Below are positions 1-12,158 of a stretch of 64,000 nt of DNA, piece after piece; the stretch's first letter is position 1, and each line of letters starts with the position of its first letter. This DNA comes from Plecoglossus altivelis (lineage: Eukaryota; Chordata; Actinopteri; Osmeriformes; Plecoglossidae). The notes under the pieces were generated by a model. The model did not search any database. It worked only from the letters and a program-made list of their open reading frames with translations, and had not been told where the DNA came from. The stretch spans positions 12,978,282 to 13,042,281 of the forward strand of contig BROE01000022.1 of NCBI GenBank assembly GCA_036571765.1. The letters are read 5' to 3'. Made by a program: the position numbers and the translations under genes.

Positions 1-1061
1 GCTTCGTGATTTGGAGAGTACTGGCTCTCATCTGAAAATTGGTGCATGTCCCACATGTTACAGAGCGTCTCTGAAATCTACCTGTACAAATAGCAGCTAT
101 CCGGCTGGAAGGCCAGATGGCATGAACACGAGAACATTGCTCCACAGTCCCCATGCGTTGCCAGACATGAGATTCTTCTAGGCTGGTCTGTTACTGGTGG
201 GAGGCCCCCAACCACCTGACTGAGCCCTCCCAACCTCACCAGGTCTTATGCTCCCCGCCACACCCATCCTTCCAGCTGCATTCTCACCTTATCCTCCCTA
301 CCAGGCCCTCACGCTCCCAGCTGAGTTCCTGACTATACCCCCATTGGTCTTAATTCTACATCTTGAGTTTTCCCTACATTGCAGTTTTACATCTTTATTG
401 GTATACTGCCTATCAAAAGATTATTTTCTTTTGAGTAGAGTTAAAGTGCAGAGAAATGAGAAGACAACATATGAAAGGTGTTGTAATTTGTACATGATGA
501 AACCCAAATGTTTGAACTCCCTCTTTAGTAAAACATGAGTAAGACTCACCACTTGGAAATTGTTTGATTACAAATTTTTTACTGGAGTACAGACAAAAAT
601 TAGTCTTGGAGGACATTGCAAGGGTTATTTGAGGGGGGAGGAGAGGAAAGCTTTCTGCTCTCAAGATCCCTCTATTCCCACACTCAGTTGCTTTATAATC
701 TGCTGCTTGTTCTCAGCAGGTCATCCTTGAATATGGAAATGACTGTCAAATGAGTACTGCAAACAACACTCTGCAGGCAGAGCAGAGAAATTACAACAAA
801 GAGGCATTAATGGAACTGTCTGTCCGCCTGTCCTCTCCCTCATTCTCATTCTGTTTGTTCTGTTTACCTGTTCAGACACTAACACATCCTAATTCAAATT
901 GACCAATTTGTCAACTCTTGTTTCTACTTTTCAATGGCAGTGGATTACGCAGCTCTGCATGTTCTCAGTCTCTCCATTCAGCGATATGTGTCTTGACCTC
1001 CTCTCTCAATCTCTTCTGTCCTGAGTTCTCTTTGGACACAAACACACCTTGTAAGGGTGAT
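1..1061. other. intron/edge sequence of thsd7b, no gene seen
   Basis: This stretch lies downstream (gene sense) of the last thsd7b exon found. I looked on the minus strand for the next THSD7-type exon, which in relatives starts with a basic KKEKC-like stretch and contains an NWSDC-type motif, and saw neither. Short open frames have no recognisable domain. The sequence is treated as intron. Confidence 0.5.
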
Positions 1062-2429
1062 ACTGTATCTATCCATCCATCCATCCATTGTCTTCCGCTT
1101 ATCCGGGGCCGGGTCGCGGGGGCAGCAGTCTGAGCAGAGAGGCCCAGACTTCCTTCTCCACGCACAGCTCCTCCGGGGGGATCCCGAGGCGTTCCCAGGC
1201 CAGCCAAGCGACATAGTCCCTCCAGCGTGTCCTGGGTCTTCCCCGGGGCCGCCTCCCGGTAGGACATGTCCGGAACACCTCCAGAGGGAGGCGTCCAGGA
1301 GGCATCCGAAACAGATGCCCGAGCCACCTCAGCTGGCTCCCCTCGACGTGGAGGAGAAGCGGCTCTACTCCGAGCTCCTCCCGTGTGACCGAGCTCCTCA
1401 CCCTATCTCTAAGGGAGCGCCCGGCCACCCTGCGGAGAAAACTCATTCGACCGCTTGTATCCGCGATCTCGTCCTTTCGGTCATTACCCAAAGTTCATGA
1501 CCATAGGTGAGAGTAGGAACGTAGATAGACCGGTAAATTGAGAGCTTTGCCCTTCAGGCTCAGCTCCTTCTTTCCACGACGGACCGGTACAGACAGCGCA
1601 TCACTATAGCCGCTGCACCGATCCGCCTGTCAATCTCACGTTCCGTCCTTCCCTCACTTGTAAACAAGACCCCGAAATACTTGAACTCCTCCACTTGAAG
1701 CAAGGACTCCCCACCCACCTGGAGGGAGCAAGCCACCTTTTTCCGGTCGAGAACCATGGCCTTAGATTTCGAGGTGCTGATTCCAATCCCGGCTGCTTCA
1801 CACTCGGCTGCAAACCGCTCTAGTGCATGCTGTAGGTCCCGGTCCGATGGAGCCATCAGGACAACATCATCCGCGAATAGCAGAGATGAAATCCTGTGCC
1901 CCCCGAACCAGACACCCTCCGGCCCCTGGCTGTGCCTAGAAATTCTGTCCATAAAAACAATGAACAGAACCGGTGACAAAGGGCAAACCTGGCGGAGTCC
2001 AACATGAACCGGGAACAGGTCCGACTTACTACCAGCAATGCGAACACAGCTCCTGCTCCGGTCATACAGGGACCGGACGGCCCTGAGCAAAGGGCCCCGG
2101 ACCCCATACTCCCGGCAAACCCCCCACAGGGCACCACGAGGGACATGGTCGAACGCCTTTTTCTAGGTCCACAAAGCACATGTGAACTGGTTGGGCAAAC
2201 TCCCATGAACCCTCAAGCACCCGATGAAGTGTGTAGAGCTGGTCCAGTGTTCCGCGACCAGGACGAAACCCACACTGCTCTTCCTGAATCCGAAGTTCGA
2301 CTATCGGACGGATTCTCCTCTCCAGTACCCTGGCATAGACCTTACCAGGGAGGCTGAGGAGTGTGATCCCCCTGTAGTTGGAACACACCCTCCGGTCCCC
2401 CTTCTTATAAAGGGGCACCACTGTATCTA
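1062..2429 (-). mobile_element. 5'-truncated Rex3 (RTE-clade) LINE with 10-bp target-site duplication
   Basis: The insert occupies 1072-2419 and is flanked by ACTGTATCTA at 1062-1071 and 2420-2429. Read on the minus strand it begins inside the reverse transcriptase (VVPLYKKGDRRVCSN), continues through FRPGRGTLDQLYTLHRVLEG, SLLFADDVVLMAPSDRDLQ with the catalytic FADD intact, and the C-terminal motif GRPRTRWRDYV, and ends in (GGAT)n. The segment at 1969-1990 resembles the binding site of a widely used Rex3 PCR primer as I remember it, which supports the family name. The frame breaks near 2160 (end of the LEKAFD-like motif) and again near 1560, so it is a dead copy. It lies in sense orientation relative to thsd7b. 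Confidence 0.9.
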
Positions 2430-3226
2430 CACTGCCGTAAACTGGCCAAATAAGGTAGAAGAGTCACCAGAAGCATCCAATACAATTTGTCTTAAGTTTA
2501 TAAGGCTGCTTTCCTGACTAGCTAAACCTCTTGTAACACAAAAGACTGATGTCAGCTTTTAAAAGCCACACAGATGAAGACTTGGTGATATTCACTTTGG
2601 TCTTAAAAGCACAGATCAAATATTCATGAAGACAAATGATAGCAGGCCCGCTGGAACCACATCATGTAACTCAGTCATGCGAGTTTGTCATCTGTGCTGG
2701 AATAAAGGAATTGCTTGATGTAGATGCAAGGCTGCCTAATTTAGACACAGCATAAGACTACTGGGACAAGTAGAGTCGGCTGCTGAATAAAACAAGTGAT
2801 TTAGTCTTGCTTTTATACAGATGCATTATAGTGAGCATGGTATTTGGCACATTTTTGTAGCAGGCTGCAATGCATTCAAACCTAGATGTACCAAGTCTGC
2901 TTACCTGCCTGTGTGAAGTAAATGAATGAATTAAGACTTATTCAAGACATTTGAGGACAATTCAATAAACAGTGCATCTATTGGGTGCCTGAGCTTCTCT
3001 AATTTCAAAAGAGAGTTTTATAGCCTGCTATGACTGGAGCCAAGAGTTAGGAACTCCACCCTGCTCTGGTGCTGACTATTGATGGGAATGTTTCAGTGGT
3101 CTCTTGATATGATTAGGGATATGTCTTTGTTAATGCTACTCTATGAAATTTGCTTCACTTGTGGGAAAAGACAGTGCTCTAAAACTGGATGCTTGTGTGA
3201 AAGACCTGAAACCTATAGTGCTGTAC
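2430..3226. other. thsd7b intron 3' of exon k, nothing recognised
   Basis: AT-rich unique-looking sequence between the Rex3 fragment and the donor of exon k. No repeat terminus, open reading frame of note or RNA gene was seen. Confidence 0.5.
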
Positions 3227-3418
3227 CTGAGAGAGAGCGCTTGCGACTCCGTGAGCCTCCACATCCCGAGCACTCTGAGAACTTGGACCAGGCGCTGAGG
3301 GTGCAGTCGTCTGGACAGGGAACCAGGCACTCGCGGACCTGGTCAGGGACAGCACCTGCCCACTGCAGACACTCCGCCATGTCGGCTGGCCCATCGTCTT
3401 CTCCCACGCAGCTGAGCC
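3227..3418 (-). CDS. thsd7b: thsd7b exon k (TSP1 repeat, most 3' exon in window)
   Basis: This 192-bp exon runs from an AG acceptor (tcctaatccag) to a GTACAG donor at 3226. In the gene frame it encodes GLSCVGEDDGPADMAECLQW, then a CLVPCPDDC linker and the TSP1 start CTLSAWSKFSECSGC followed by the basic SRSRKRSLS. The order CxxPCxxDC then W-x-x-[FW]-x-x-C is the signature of alternating THSD7 TSP1 repeats, and the position corresponds to the SWSKF repeat in the middle of the extracellular region of vertebrate THSD7 proteins. The exon enters with one carried-over base (G) from exon j and leaves with one base, as all neighbouring junctions require. The acceptor has a weak pyrimidine tract, and a Tc1-like element starts only 110 bp upstream of it. 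Confidence 0.92.
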
Positions 3419-3525
3419 CTGGATTAGGACAGCACATTTTACATTTGATGCGAGAAGCGTAGTATGCTTTGGGACTCAAGTTCGGCATCAACAAATGTGA
3501 AAGCCACAAATGTGAAAGCACATTC

Positions 3526-5078
3526 TACAACCCCAAATCATAAAAAGTTGACAGTATGGAAAACAAAAAAAGGAAAGTAGTGATTTCTAAATTTACTTTG
3601 ACTTGTATTTCATTGCAGACAATACAACAGCACATTAATGTGTTCCTCATAATTCTTTTTTCCCCCTGAAAAACAATTCCTATTTTGTCTTGTTTATTGC
3701 AACACATTTCAAAAACGTTGGAACTGTAAAGCATTTACCACTGTAATGTTGCCATTCCTTTTCACAACACTTAAGACACATAGGAACTGAAGACACCAAG
3801 TGATGAAGCGTTTCAGGTGTAATTTGTCAAATTCTTGCTGCAAACAAGTCTTAAGGTGGGCAACTTTACAGGGTCTTCATTGTCACATTTTGCGCTTTAA
3901 AATTGCAAATGTGCAGACTGCAGGCAGGCAAGCCAGTCAAATACCTGTATCCTCTTCCTCTGCAGCCAGGACTTTATTGTGTGCAGAATGTGGTCTTGCA
4001 TTATCTTGCTGAAATATGCATGGACGTCCCTAGAAAAGATGTCTTCTTGAAGGCAGCATATTATGCTCTAAAATCTCTGTGTAATGTTTTCAGCATTAAT
4101 GGTGCCATCACAGACATGCAAGTTACCTTTGCCAAGGGCACTGACACAACCCCATACCATGAAAGACCCTGGCTTTTGGACTTGTTTCTGATAAGTCTGG
4201 ATGATCCTTTTCTTTGGTCGGGAGCACACGGCACCCATTTCTCCCCCAAAATAACTGAAATACTGATTAATCTGACCACAGTACACGTTTTCACTGTGTG
4301 ATGGTTCATCCCAGATGCCTCCGAGCCCAGAGGTCAACAGCGCTTCTGTACACTTAACATAGGGCTTTCTTTTGACACAGTATAGTTTTAACTGGCATTT
4401 GTTGATGTAACTACATATTGTGGTACTTGACAAAAGGTTTGCCAAAGTAGTCCATAGCTCATGTGGTGATACTGCTTATAGATGAATGACAATTCTTGTT
4501 GCAGTACTGCCTAAGGGATCGGAGATCACGGTTGTTCATCTTAGGCTTACACCCTTGTCCTTTACACACTGAAATTCCTCAACATTCCTTGAATCTTTTA
4601 ATTATGTTACGCACTGTTGAAGGTGAAATAAGCAAATGTCTTCCTATCTTTCTTTGAGGAGCATTGTTTTTAAACATTTCAATAATTTTCTCACATATTT
4701 GTTGACAAACTGGCAATCCTTGGCCCATCTTTGCTCTTAAAGGACAGACCTTTCTTGGATGCTACTTTTGTACCAAATTATAATTACAATCACCTGTTGA
4801 CATCACTTGTTTCAAATTACATCATTATTTAACCAACTAACCTGATTACTAGCCCTAAAGTGCTCCTGTCCCAACCTTTTTTGGAGTGTGTTGCAGGTCT
4901 GAATGACAGGAAAGGATGTACTTTACAAATGAAACTAGGTTGACCGGACAAAAAATGAAATATTTTGTGTTCACATTGTCTGCAATATAATACAAGTCAA
5001 AGTAAATTTAGAAATCACTACTTTCTTTTTTATTTGTGTTTTCCATACCGTCCCAACTTTTTCTGATTTGGGATTGTA
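3526..5078 (-). mobile_element. Tc1-like DNA transposon with ~100-bp terminal inverted repeats
   Basis: The element (3528-5076) is flanked by TA dinucleotides. The left end CAACCCCAAATCATAAAAAG and the right end read in reverse, CAATCCCAAATCAGAAAAAG, continue as inverted repeats for about 100 bp. On the minus strand a broken transposase can be followed: an N-terminal helix-turn-helix region starting MGQGLPVCQQ (about 4734 down), RDLRSLRQYCNKNCHSSI, YINKCQLKLYCVKRKPYV, the central VQKPGSFMVWGCVSALGKGN, and a degraded RPCIFQQDNARPHSAH with the second catalytic Asp region. Several in-frame stops and frameshifts make it inactive. Tc1-like transposases move DNA by cut and paste into TA sites; this copy is a fossil in the intron between exons j and k. 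Confidence 0.9.
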
Positions 5079-5262
5079 CACTTTGATGCAGTTATTTTGG
5101 CGTCCAACATTCTACAGAGGTCACCTATACCATAGCTAAGGCTTATCCTAACCCTGAGGATGACCCTAACCCAAAGCCTATTAATTGCCATTCTGTGAAC
5201 AAAGAAATGCAGGTGATGATATAATAATACCAAGTGTGAGAGACGTTGGAGTTGCCATTTAC

Positions 5263-5691
5263 ATGTACCAAAAAGGGTGCATGGTGGTGGTGCGGTTAGC
5301 CCTTGCCTCCCAGGAAGGAGATCATGGGTTCAATTCTTGGGCCAAATCCAACATCACATGATCTCTCTGGGTGGAGTGTGCATGTCCTCCCGATGTTACC
5401 GTGGGTTCTTGCCGGGCACTCTGGCTTCCTCCCACCATCCAAAGACATGCATGTGATAGGTTAATTGGTATATTGAGAAATTACCCCAGATAGTGGATGT
5501 GTAAGTGAATGGTTATCTGTCTCTGTGTTAGCCCTGTAACTTGCTGGCCCCAGTCCAGGGTGTACCCTACCTATGGCCTGAAAGCTACTGGGTTAGGCTC
5601 CAGTCACCTGTGACCCCTAAATGGGATCAAGCAGCACTGCAATCCCTCCCGGGGTTTAGCAGTAGACAATGGATGGATGGATGTACCGAAA
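5263..5691 (+). mobile_element. SINE with GGAT tail and 11-bp target-site duplication
   Basis: The repeat body is 5274-5680. It begins GGGTGCATGGTGGTGGTGCG, has a tRNA-like head with a possible B box near GGGTTCAATTC (5328-5338), continues with the conserved GTGTGCATGTCCTCCC and CATCCAAAGACATGCATG segments common to an abundant fish repeat, and ends AGACAATGGATGGATGG. The flanks are ATGTACCAAAA (5263-5273) and ATGTACCGAAA (5681-5691), a target duplication with one mismatch. The 3' end resembles the Rex3 LINE ends in this window, so retrotransposition by Rex3-type enzymes is a reasonable inference. It has no coding capacity. Confidence 0.82.
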
Positions 5692-8600
5692 GCATGCTAC
5701 CTCAGTCTTGAATCTCCACAGGATTTTGTGTTCAGGTGTGGCTGTGATTGTGACATATTGGAAAGCAACTGGAGAATTGATTCTTCTAGCTTTTACATTA
5801 ACTTTATTGGTCACAGAGTTGGGAAGTAGGCTGGTTGATATAATCAGTAAAAGAAAAGTTGTTCATTGTTTTGCTTTTGTAAAAATTGAAGCCTTCCAGA
5901 AAGCAAAATTTTTATAACAATACCAGCAGAGGAACAGGGGGGAGAAAAACTTTGGGAGACCACCTAATGCAGCATGATATCTGGGAGACGTTTGCAACAA
6001 ATTCACTGATGCCTATTTACTGAAACCAGTTTTGAACTCCTGTACACAATGATAAACTGTATAGAGGTGTAATTATATGAAATTTGATCAAATTTATAAA
6101 ATAAATAATTAGAAATGCAATTCAAGAAACACGTTTTAGACCAGATTGTTTTGTTGGATAAAGAAACAGCATATCTGAGACAGCTAATAAACTTCAAGAG
6201 CCAGTCCAATTATGCTATTGTTGCAGTTACTATTCAGAATATCCCCTGCATAAGCTTCTACATATCTTTTCATTTCTTCATAAGTACTGGTATTCGAGAG
6301 AGTAAAATAATTATCAGGAAAACAACTAGGTAAGTAATAGCTTTTAAATGCATTTCAGGTTAACAATAAGTCAGATGTAACTACCTGAACAGTCTGAAAA
6401 GCCTCATTATCTCATGACGTAGGTAGAGAAAACATGGACATGAATGCCATCTTGGTGTTCACGTGGACATATTTTTGAAATGGAAAGAAAGATAATAAAG
6501 TTGGAATAATATAGTGTTAGCAAACCGGCTGGGCAAGCCTTCATTTTCCTTATTTGTCAAGACTGACATGTCACTGAAAGCAGTGATAAGGCTTGGAGGG
6601 AGGGAGAAGTTCTTGTGACAAGGGTCAGAACCTCTCTAATACTGCTCATTGTTTGCTGAGCTAGCTTTTACAAAGAATGGCATCCGCCAAAAGACTTTAC
6701 TCAAATGTAATCAAATTAATTGGAACTCCCCTCCTTGCACTGCCCCCTCTTCCCAGAGGACACCCCCCACCCACACTCACACACAAATACAAACAAATTG
6801 ACATACATACCTCTAAAATGTCTAGTTGATTCTTATTTGACTTTTACATTTTGCACTCAGACCCAAGCCCACAAGATTTGTAGTGTGGGTGGTTGGGCAA
6901 ACAATGCTCTGAGGCATTGCTCTTATTGATGACTAACAAAAGATTCAAGTTAATTTCCCTAAAGATTACCTTTAGGCATCTTCATCCTTTCTTATGGTCA
7001 ATACAAGATGGTTGTCTCACTAAGGTTAAATACAATATGCATATTGGTGCCGTCAAATGTTTTCTGTTGAACAGAATGTTTTCCGACACAATTGCACACA
7101 TTCGTGTGCACACATGTACAGAAACCTAGTCAATGCAGAATTTGTTTTTGATGTACTATAGATAGTTACTAACGTTTCGTATTTTCACAAGTCTTTTTTA
7201 GACTACCTGCAAATTAAATCGAATCTTCATTTGTGTAAGGCTGGGTGTCATCCTGCCCCCACCTCTCATGAGCAAAAATCTAGAATAGCTGGATGGACGG
7301 AGCCACTGGATGATGATATGTGTATTTCATTTGACCTTACTCTGACAAATCTTGCACTTATTTAACCAATAGGTTAAAATACATATGCAGTTAATACACT
7401 GTCCAGCTTCCCATCTTCCTTTAAACAATGGAGGAATTAGTTTGGGTTATTTAGCCAATATTTAACCCCCTACTCTTGACTGAAATCTAAATCGTCTTGC
7501 TTATGGACTCAATTACCTCAGCCTTTGGCAAATTGTATACCATTGCCATTTTTATTTTCTCTATCACCCTCGTTCTTTCCATCTTTTTTCATGCTCTCCC
7601 TTTTATTTAGATCTCTCTTTCATTACCTGTTCCACAGCAAGGTGGGGGTTGACACGGCTGACATTCTGAGTTCAGAATCACACTCCGTTTTTTAATCAAT
7701 TATTTCGGCTTTTCTTAGCCTCATCTGAGCACGACTTCCACTTTATCAACTCTCCAAATAGTTAGCATTTTATTCTTATATCTGCCTGTGACAGGGATTG
7801 TCTTAAATAATACAGTACTTTAGGAAGGTGACAGTGTTTGCTCACTGTTTAAAAGGACGTATTGGACTACGCACTCCCCCACAGCCCCATTCTGCTTCTC
7901 AATGTCTGAAGATGCAGACATTGTGCTACATATTATTCAATTTTTTTAACAGAAGAGATGACAAAGCAGGCTCATTCTACTGTTGATACCTTTTGTAATC
8001 AGGTTTGCTTCTTTCTGTGAATTTGAAAGGTACTCTACTGCTAGAAATTTCTTTGGGACAATATGTTAGGAAAAGTACGGCATAGTTCAAAGCAAAAGTG
8101 GAAGCCTTTTACATATCTCTCCATTCTTTAACACCTGCCTTACCCTGTCCAAGAGGCAAAGTGTTAAATTCCTTAGTGTCTTGTAAGGCTCCAGCACCAT
8201 TGTACTTGAGAAAGTCTATGAAGAAAACAGTTATTTCTGACAGTGTCACATACTTCTATCACAGATAACAGAACATTAAACGCTCCGTGTAGCAAGCTAA
8301 TGTTAGCAAAATATTCCAACAATAAAATCTGAAATACACCATGTAAATATACTGTTGTTTACACAGAAGTGATGTTAGCTATAGTAACACTGCAAGTTCC
8401 ACTAACAGAAATAGGGTGTGTCTTTTGGAGCTGGGTAGTATTTAAAGATTAACTCTCATTATCTCTCATACAGTCTTATGTAGTATGTGATGAAGATCTG
8501 TTTCATTGTCTTAGATATCACATCACTTTTCTATGACTTCTTGAATAGATTCCTCTATCGCTGGTTCACTAAGGGCAATTTCCTGCCTATACTATCCCTC

Positions 8601-9984
8601 ACACAGATATTTATTCAGTTCTATGCTGATCAATGTTTCAGACAGACATTTCCAAGCTCACTCACTTGAATCCCCCCTCCACCGCCTCCGACTGCTGTGA
8701 AAGCCTCCTTTCTGAGACCGCTGATACACCCGAGTCGACATCAGAAAAGCATCCTGAGATAACAGCAGGTACCCTACTGTTGGGCTTGTGTTCCACGGTG
8801 TTGTACGGCATGGTGTCAAGGAAGACATTGTCATTGTCAATGCAATTTTACACCTTGGGAGGCTGGCCTCCCAACTCCTCAGAAGGAGTTCCTGGAAGAT
8901 GACAGAAGTCCCTGTGTACCATGGGCATATTGTGATGCAGAGGTACACATTGGCTGGCAACATTGTCAAAATATTAATAACATTTGGAAGTTGGATAGAT
9001 TTTAGAACGTTTTGTGTTGGTGACAGTGTATATGTTGGTGAAGCCAGCGTGGTTACAGGTCAGTTTCAAGAGCACAACAGTTTCCATCTATATTGAGTTG
9101 TGGCAGATGGAGAGTACCTTTAGCCACAGCCTTGTCCCACCAGTTCCCGGAGCTTCACTGGCTTCACCACAACCATCATCTAATTCTCTGTATACTGTAT
9201 AATGTACATGTGTCACATTATGCATTGTCTTTTCATTTCTTTTTTTGCTTAAAAGTTTACACTGGTGTCCTATATTGTTTATTTCAATGGTATTGTTGTT
9301 CAAGAAACCATTCTTTATTTATATTGTTTTAATTGTATGTTCATATTGTTTATATTATGTTAATGTGTACATATTGTTTTTGTTGTATATTTATTATTTG
9401 TATGTTGTATGTTTTACATTTTGTGTTCATTACTTTCATTAATAACTGTATAATCTCTCTTTCTGGTGCTGCAAAGTCCCCATCCTGATGTTATCTTGTC
9501 TTATATTCTCTCTGTTTTAAATAATACTCTCACTTTCTCATTATTTTTAATGACTGCCTTTTACGACTGTCATAAACCATTCTGACCTAAAACTTAGTTT
9601 TTGAAATGTCACAGGTAATTTTCGATATTCTAATCATATTCAAATATAAGTACTAAAGGTCAGTACAGGTTATTCTCAACCCAGCACAGTCAACTTACAA
9701 TGGCTATTTATAATCATCCACATACTAAGATATTCAACACTTACTCTTGGTTTAAGCAAAGTCTAAAATAATATAAAAGATCCAGAGATAACCTGTTGCA
9801 TATTTCTCTCGCTCTCTCTCTCCATTGTCACTGATGGCAGCATAGAGAACACCTATTACAAAAAAGGATTATGATAATATAACATGAAAAGTTATATAAC
9901 AGTGAATGAATAATAAATTCCCTAGCTTCTTTGATAACAAGATAAGAGCTTTGCAAACTCTGAAATGACCTAAATAACACCTAT
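5692..9984. other. thsd7b intron j-k, mostly unrecognised sequence
   Basis: This AT-rich intron segment shows no clear repeat termini. A more GC-balanced patch at about 8640-9110 stands out, but none of its three-frame translations on either strand matches a family I know. Short open frames elsewhere look random. Confidence 0.5.
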
Positions 9985-11247
9985 GGCCTTATTTACATGC
10001 TCTAAAATGCAAGTGTCAAGCGCAAAGCGCAAGTAGTGGGCGTGGCCTTTGTGGGCAGGACTTAGGCACTGTTGCTATTAAACCAGCAGAATAAATTACT
10101 CTTGCGCCTGGCGCAAACATAAAAAGGGTTGGTCTGACGTGACTACATTAGTCCTAGGTGTGGTTTGGGTGTAACATGCAATAAACCAATCAGAGCGTAA
10201 TCTCACATTTCCTTTAAAAGCAGGAGCGCTTGTTCCATGGCAGATAGCTATAATAATGGCAGATTTGCTTTATTTATTTAGACATCGTCATTTACAAAGA
10301 AAATATTACATCACTAATTCAGCTTACATTTAATGACAGTCCAAACAGCGTATAGGCAGAAGCATAAGCTGATAATGCCCCCCCCCCACCTACACCATTT
10401 AGCTTGAACTAAAAATAAAGAAAGTTACCTTTATCATTAGTGCTACATACAGTAATAGGATTTAAGAAAAAATGTGGACATTAGATTTTTTGCTGTTATT
10501 AATTACATTACATGATTCTAAATATTTAGTGTCATTTGACTGAAATATGTTTTAAAGCTGTAATAATGTTGCACCGTCTTTTTGCTCCTGGTCTAATTTG
10601 TTCCATACAAAACCCTAACAAAAGAAAGACTATGCTGTTTTCTGAGTTCTTTTTGTACACATATTATCCTGTTGAAGATCATAAACACTGTCATTTGTTC
10701 ACAGCTAGAGACCAACGTTCTCGTCAGGGCAGTGAACGACAGAAAAGGTACATTGTATGGGGACGGTAGAAATGAAGTCTAAATAATTTGGGTAAAAGTG
10801 TACGTTATATTTACATCAGCTTTTTCAAATATTCATGGACAACAACATTTTTTCCCTCTTTGTTTTTCCCTCTATGTTTGCAAGAATGGGGACTGCTGCG
10901 TCTGTGCAGATGAGGGAAGCAAAGTGTATACACGTTGTGCACAAGCTAAATTATGGCCAAGCTTAAACATTTAAAACACAATTTGAATAACGCGCCACTG
11001 ACTATAATATCTTTTTCTTGGTCAGTGGCGGAATGATTTTCTGAAACTGCAAAATAGCAACCGGGAACGTTTGCGCAGGAACACGACTCCTTTTTCACCA
11101 AACTGCCCCCTTGGAGCGCAAGTTCATTCCCTAATTTGCTGATGTCCGTCTGTGGATGAAAACAGTCAGCTGTGCGTCGGCTGAAAAATAGGAATGATAC
11201 ATGCGTCGGTGTAGGAAGTAAATTGCGCTGGGTGCAAGATAGGGCCC
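9985..11247. mobile_element. probable non-autonomous DNA transposon common in teleosts
   Basis: The right end reads GGTGCAAGATAGGGCCCT and the left end TATGGCCTTATTTACATGCT, an imperfect inverted pair. Near the left end there are GCGC-rich motifs (CAAGCGCAAAGCGCAAGTAG, TTGCGCCTGGCGCAAAC) and the segment AATAAACCAATCAGAGCG, all of which I associate with an abundant cyprinid/teleost DNA repeat. No transposase is readable. The superfamily (PIF/Harbinger or hAT) is not decided by what can be seen, and the boundaries are approximate. Confidence 0.55.
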
Positions 11248-12054
11248 TCAGTATTTTTAACTATTTGGTGCATTTGCTGTCTGATATCCAGAACTGTTCT
11301 GTCTGCCTATTTCCTACTCCTTTTAGAAATCTGAACAATTGCACATTAAAGTAAGGAGAGAGACTGTACAACAAAAGAGAAGATTGGTATGAGGGCAAGT
11401 ATTGGTCGCTGACATTGAACTTGAGGCCAGTTCAATCTCCAGGCATAATGAAGAAAATAATTTATTTTAACAACCACTATAAATCTCCATTGATGGGGCT
11501 TTTCGGTCTTAGAAGGGTTTTTAAATGGACGTGAACATGCCTCAGCTGATATATGGCTGTGTAATTGGTTTGCCTGCATCTTTGGTTAGATTGCCTTCAT
11601 GTAAACCACAAATTCTGATGCAGGAACAAAATGTGGGAGGGAAACCGCATAAATCAGTGAATCAGTATGTGTGTAGGTGTGCATAGTTTGCATGCTTGTG
11701 TGTGTATGTCTACAGTATGGCATTGTAGAGGTTATTTTTCTCTCTATCTCTGTAAGAGCTCCTGTCATCTCCAGGGGTGCATACATTCATTATGAATCAC
11801 AATGGTAACGTGAGTTTTTTCTGCCCTGCTATTCTTCTCCTGACAGTTTCCACTGCCCAGCCCTCATGTTCAGTGGAAAAAAATTGGCAGCTTCTTTGTG
11901 CCGCAATCACTAGCATGTCGTCACAATTAAGGACAATGTCAGAGAACTATCCTCAGAAGGCTGTTACAGTTCTGATGGGGAAGAGGGGAGAGTGATGGAA
12001 GCTGGAGCAGGGAATGGATCTTTGGAGAGGGGAGGGTGAAGAGAGAATACTCAC
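11248..12054. other. thsd7b intron j-k, exon-proximal part, nothing recognised
   Basis: Unique-looking sequence with a short degenerate TG-rich run at 11660-11710. No gene or element could be supported. Confidence 0.5.
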
Positions 12055-12158
12055 CTCTTGTCTCTAAACCATTGCCACAAGCTTCTACTGGTCCTGCCAT
12101 TCCTTGACGTACAGAGTTTGGGACCAGTGCGCACGCTTGCCACTTGTGAGTCTTCCAC
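12055..12158 (-). CDS. thsd7b: thsd7b exon j (W-x-x-W-type TSP1 start)
   Basis: This 104-bp exon lies between the acceptor ttgtag and the strong donor GTGAGT at 12054. It encodes RWKTHKWQACALVPNSVRQG followed by MAGPVEACGNGLETR. This matches the THSD7 repeat that opens with [YR]WK..KW..C and carries the ACG.GLQTR-like strand motif. The Arg at its start is split (AG in exon i, G here), and it passes one base to exon k. The spacing and residues resemble THSD7B more than THSD7A (the VP.SV.QG segment and CGxGLxTR). It is flanked by introns of 8.6 kb and 4.5 kb, each carrying transposons. Confidence 0.92.

Noticed and set aside
965..1500. Long open frames on both strands at the left edge
   Set aside because: They are mirror translations of the Rex3 fragment 1072-2419 and do not encode a separate protein.
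8633..9096. Possible additional exon or harbinger-like transposase remnant
   Set aside because: No family motif could be matched in any frame; kept only as an unexplained patch.
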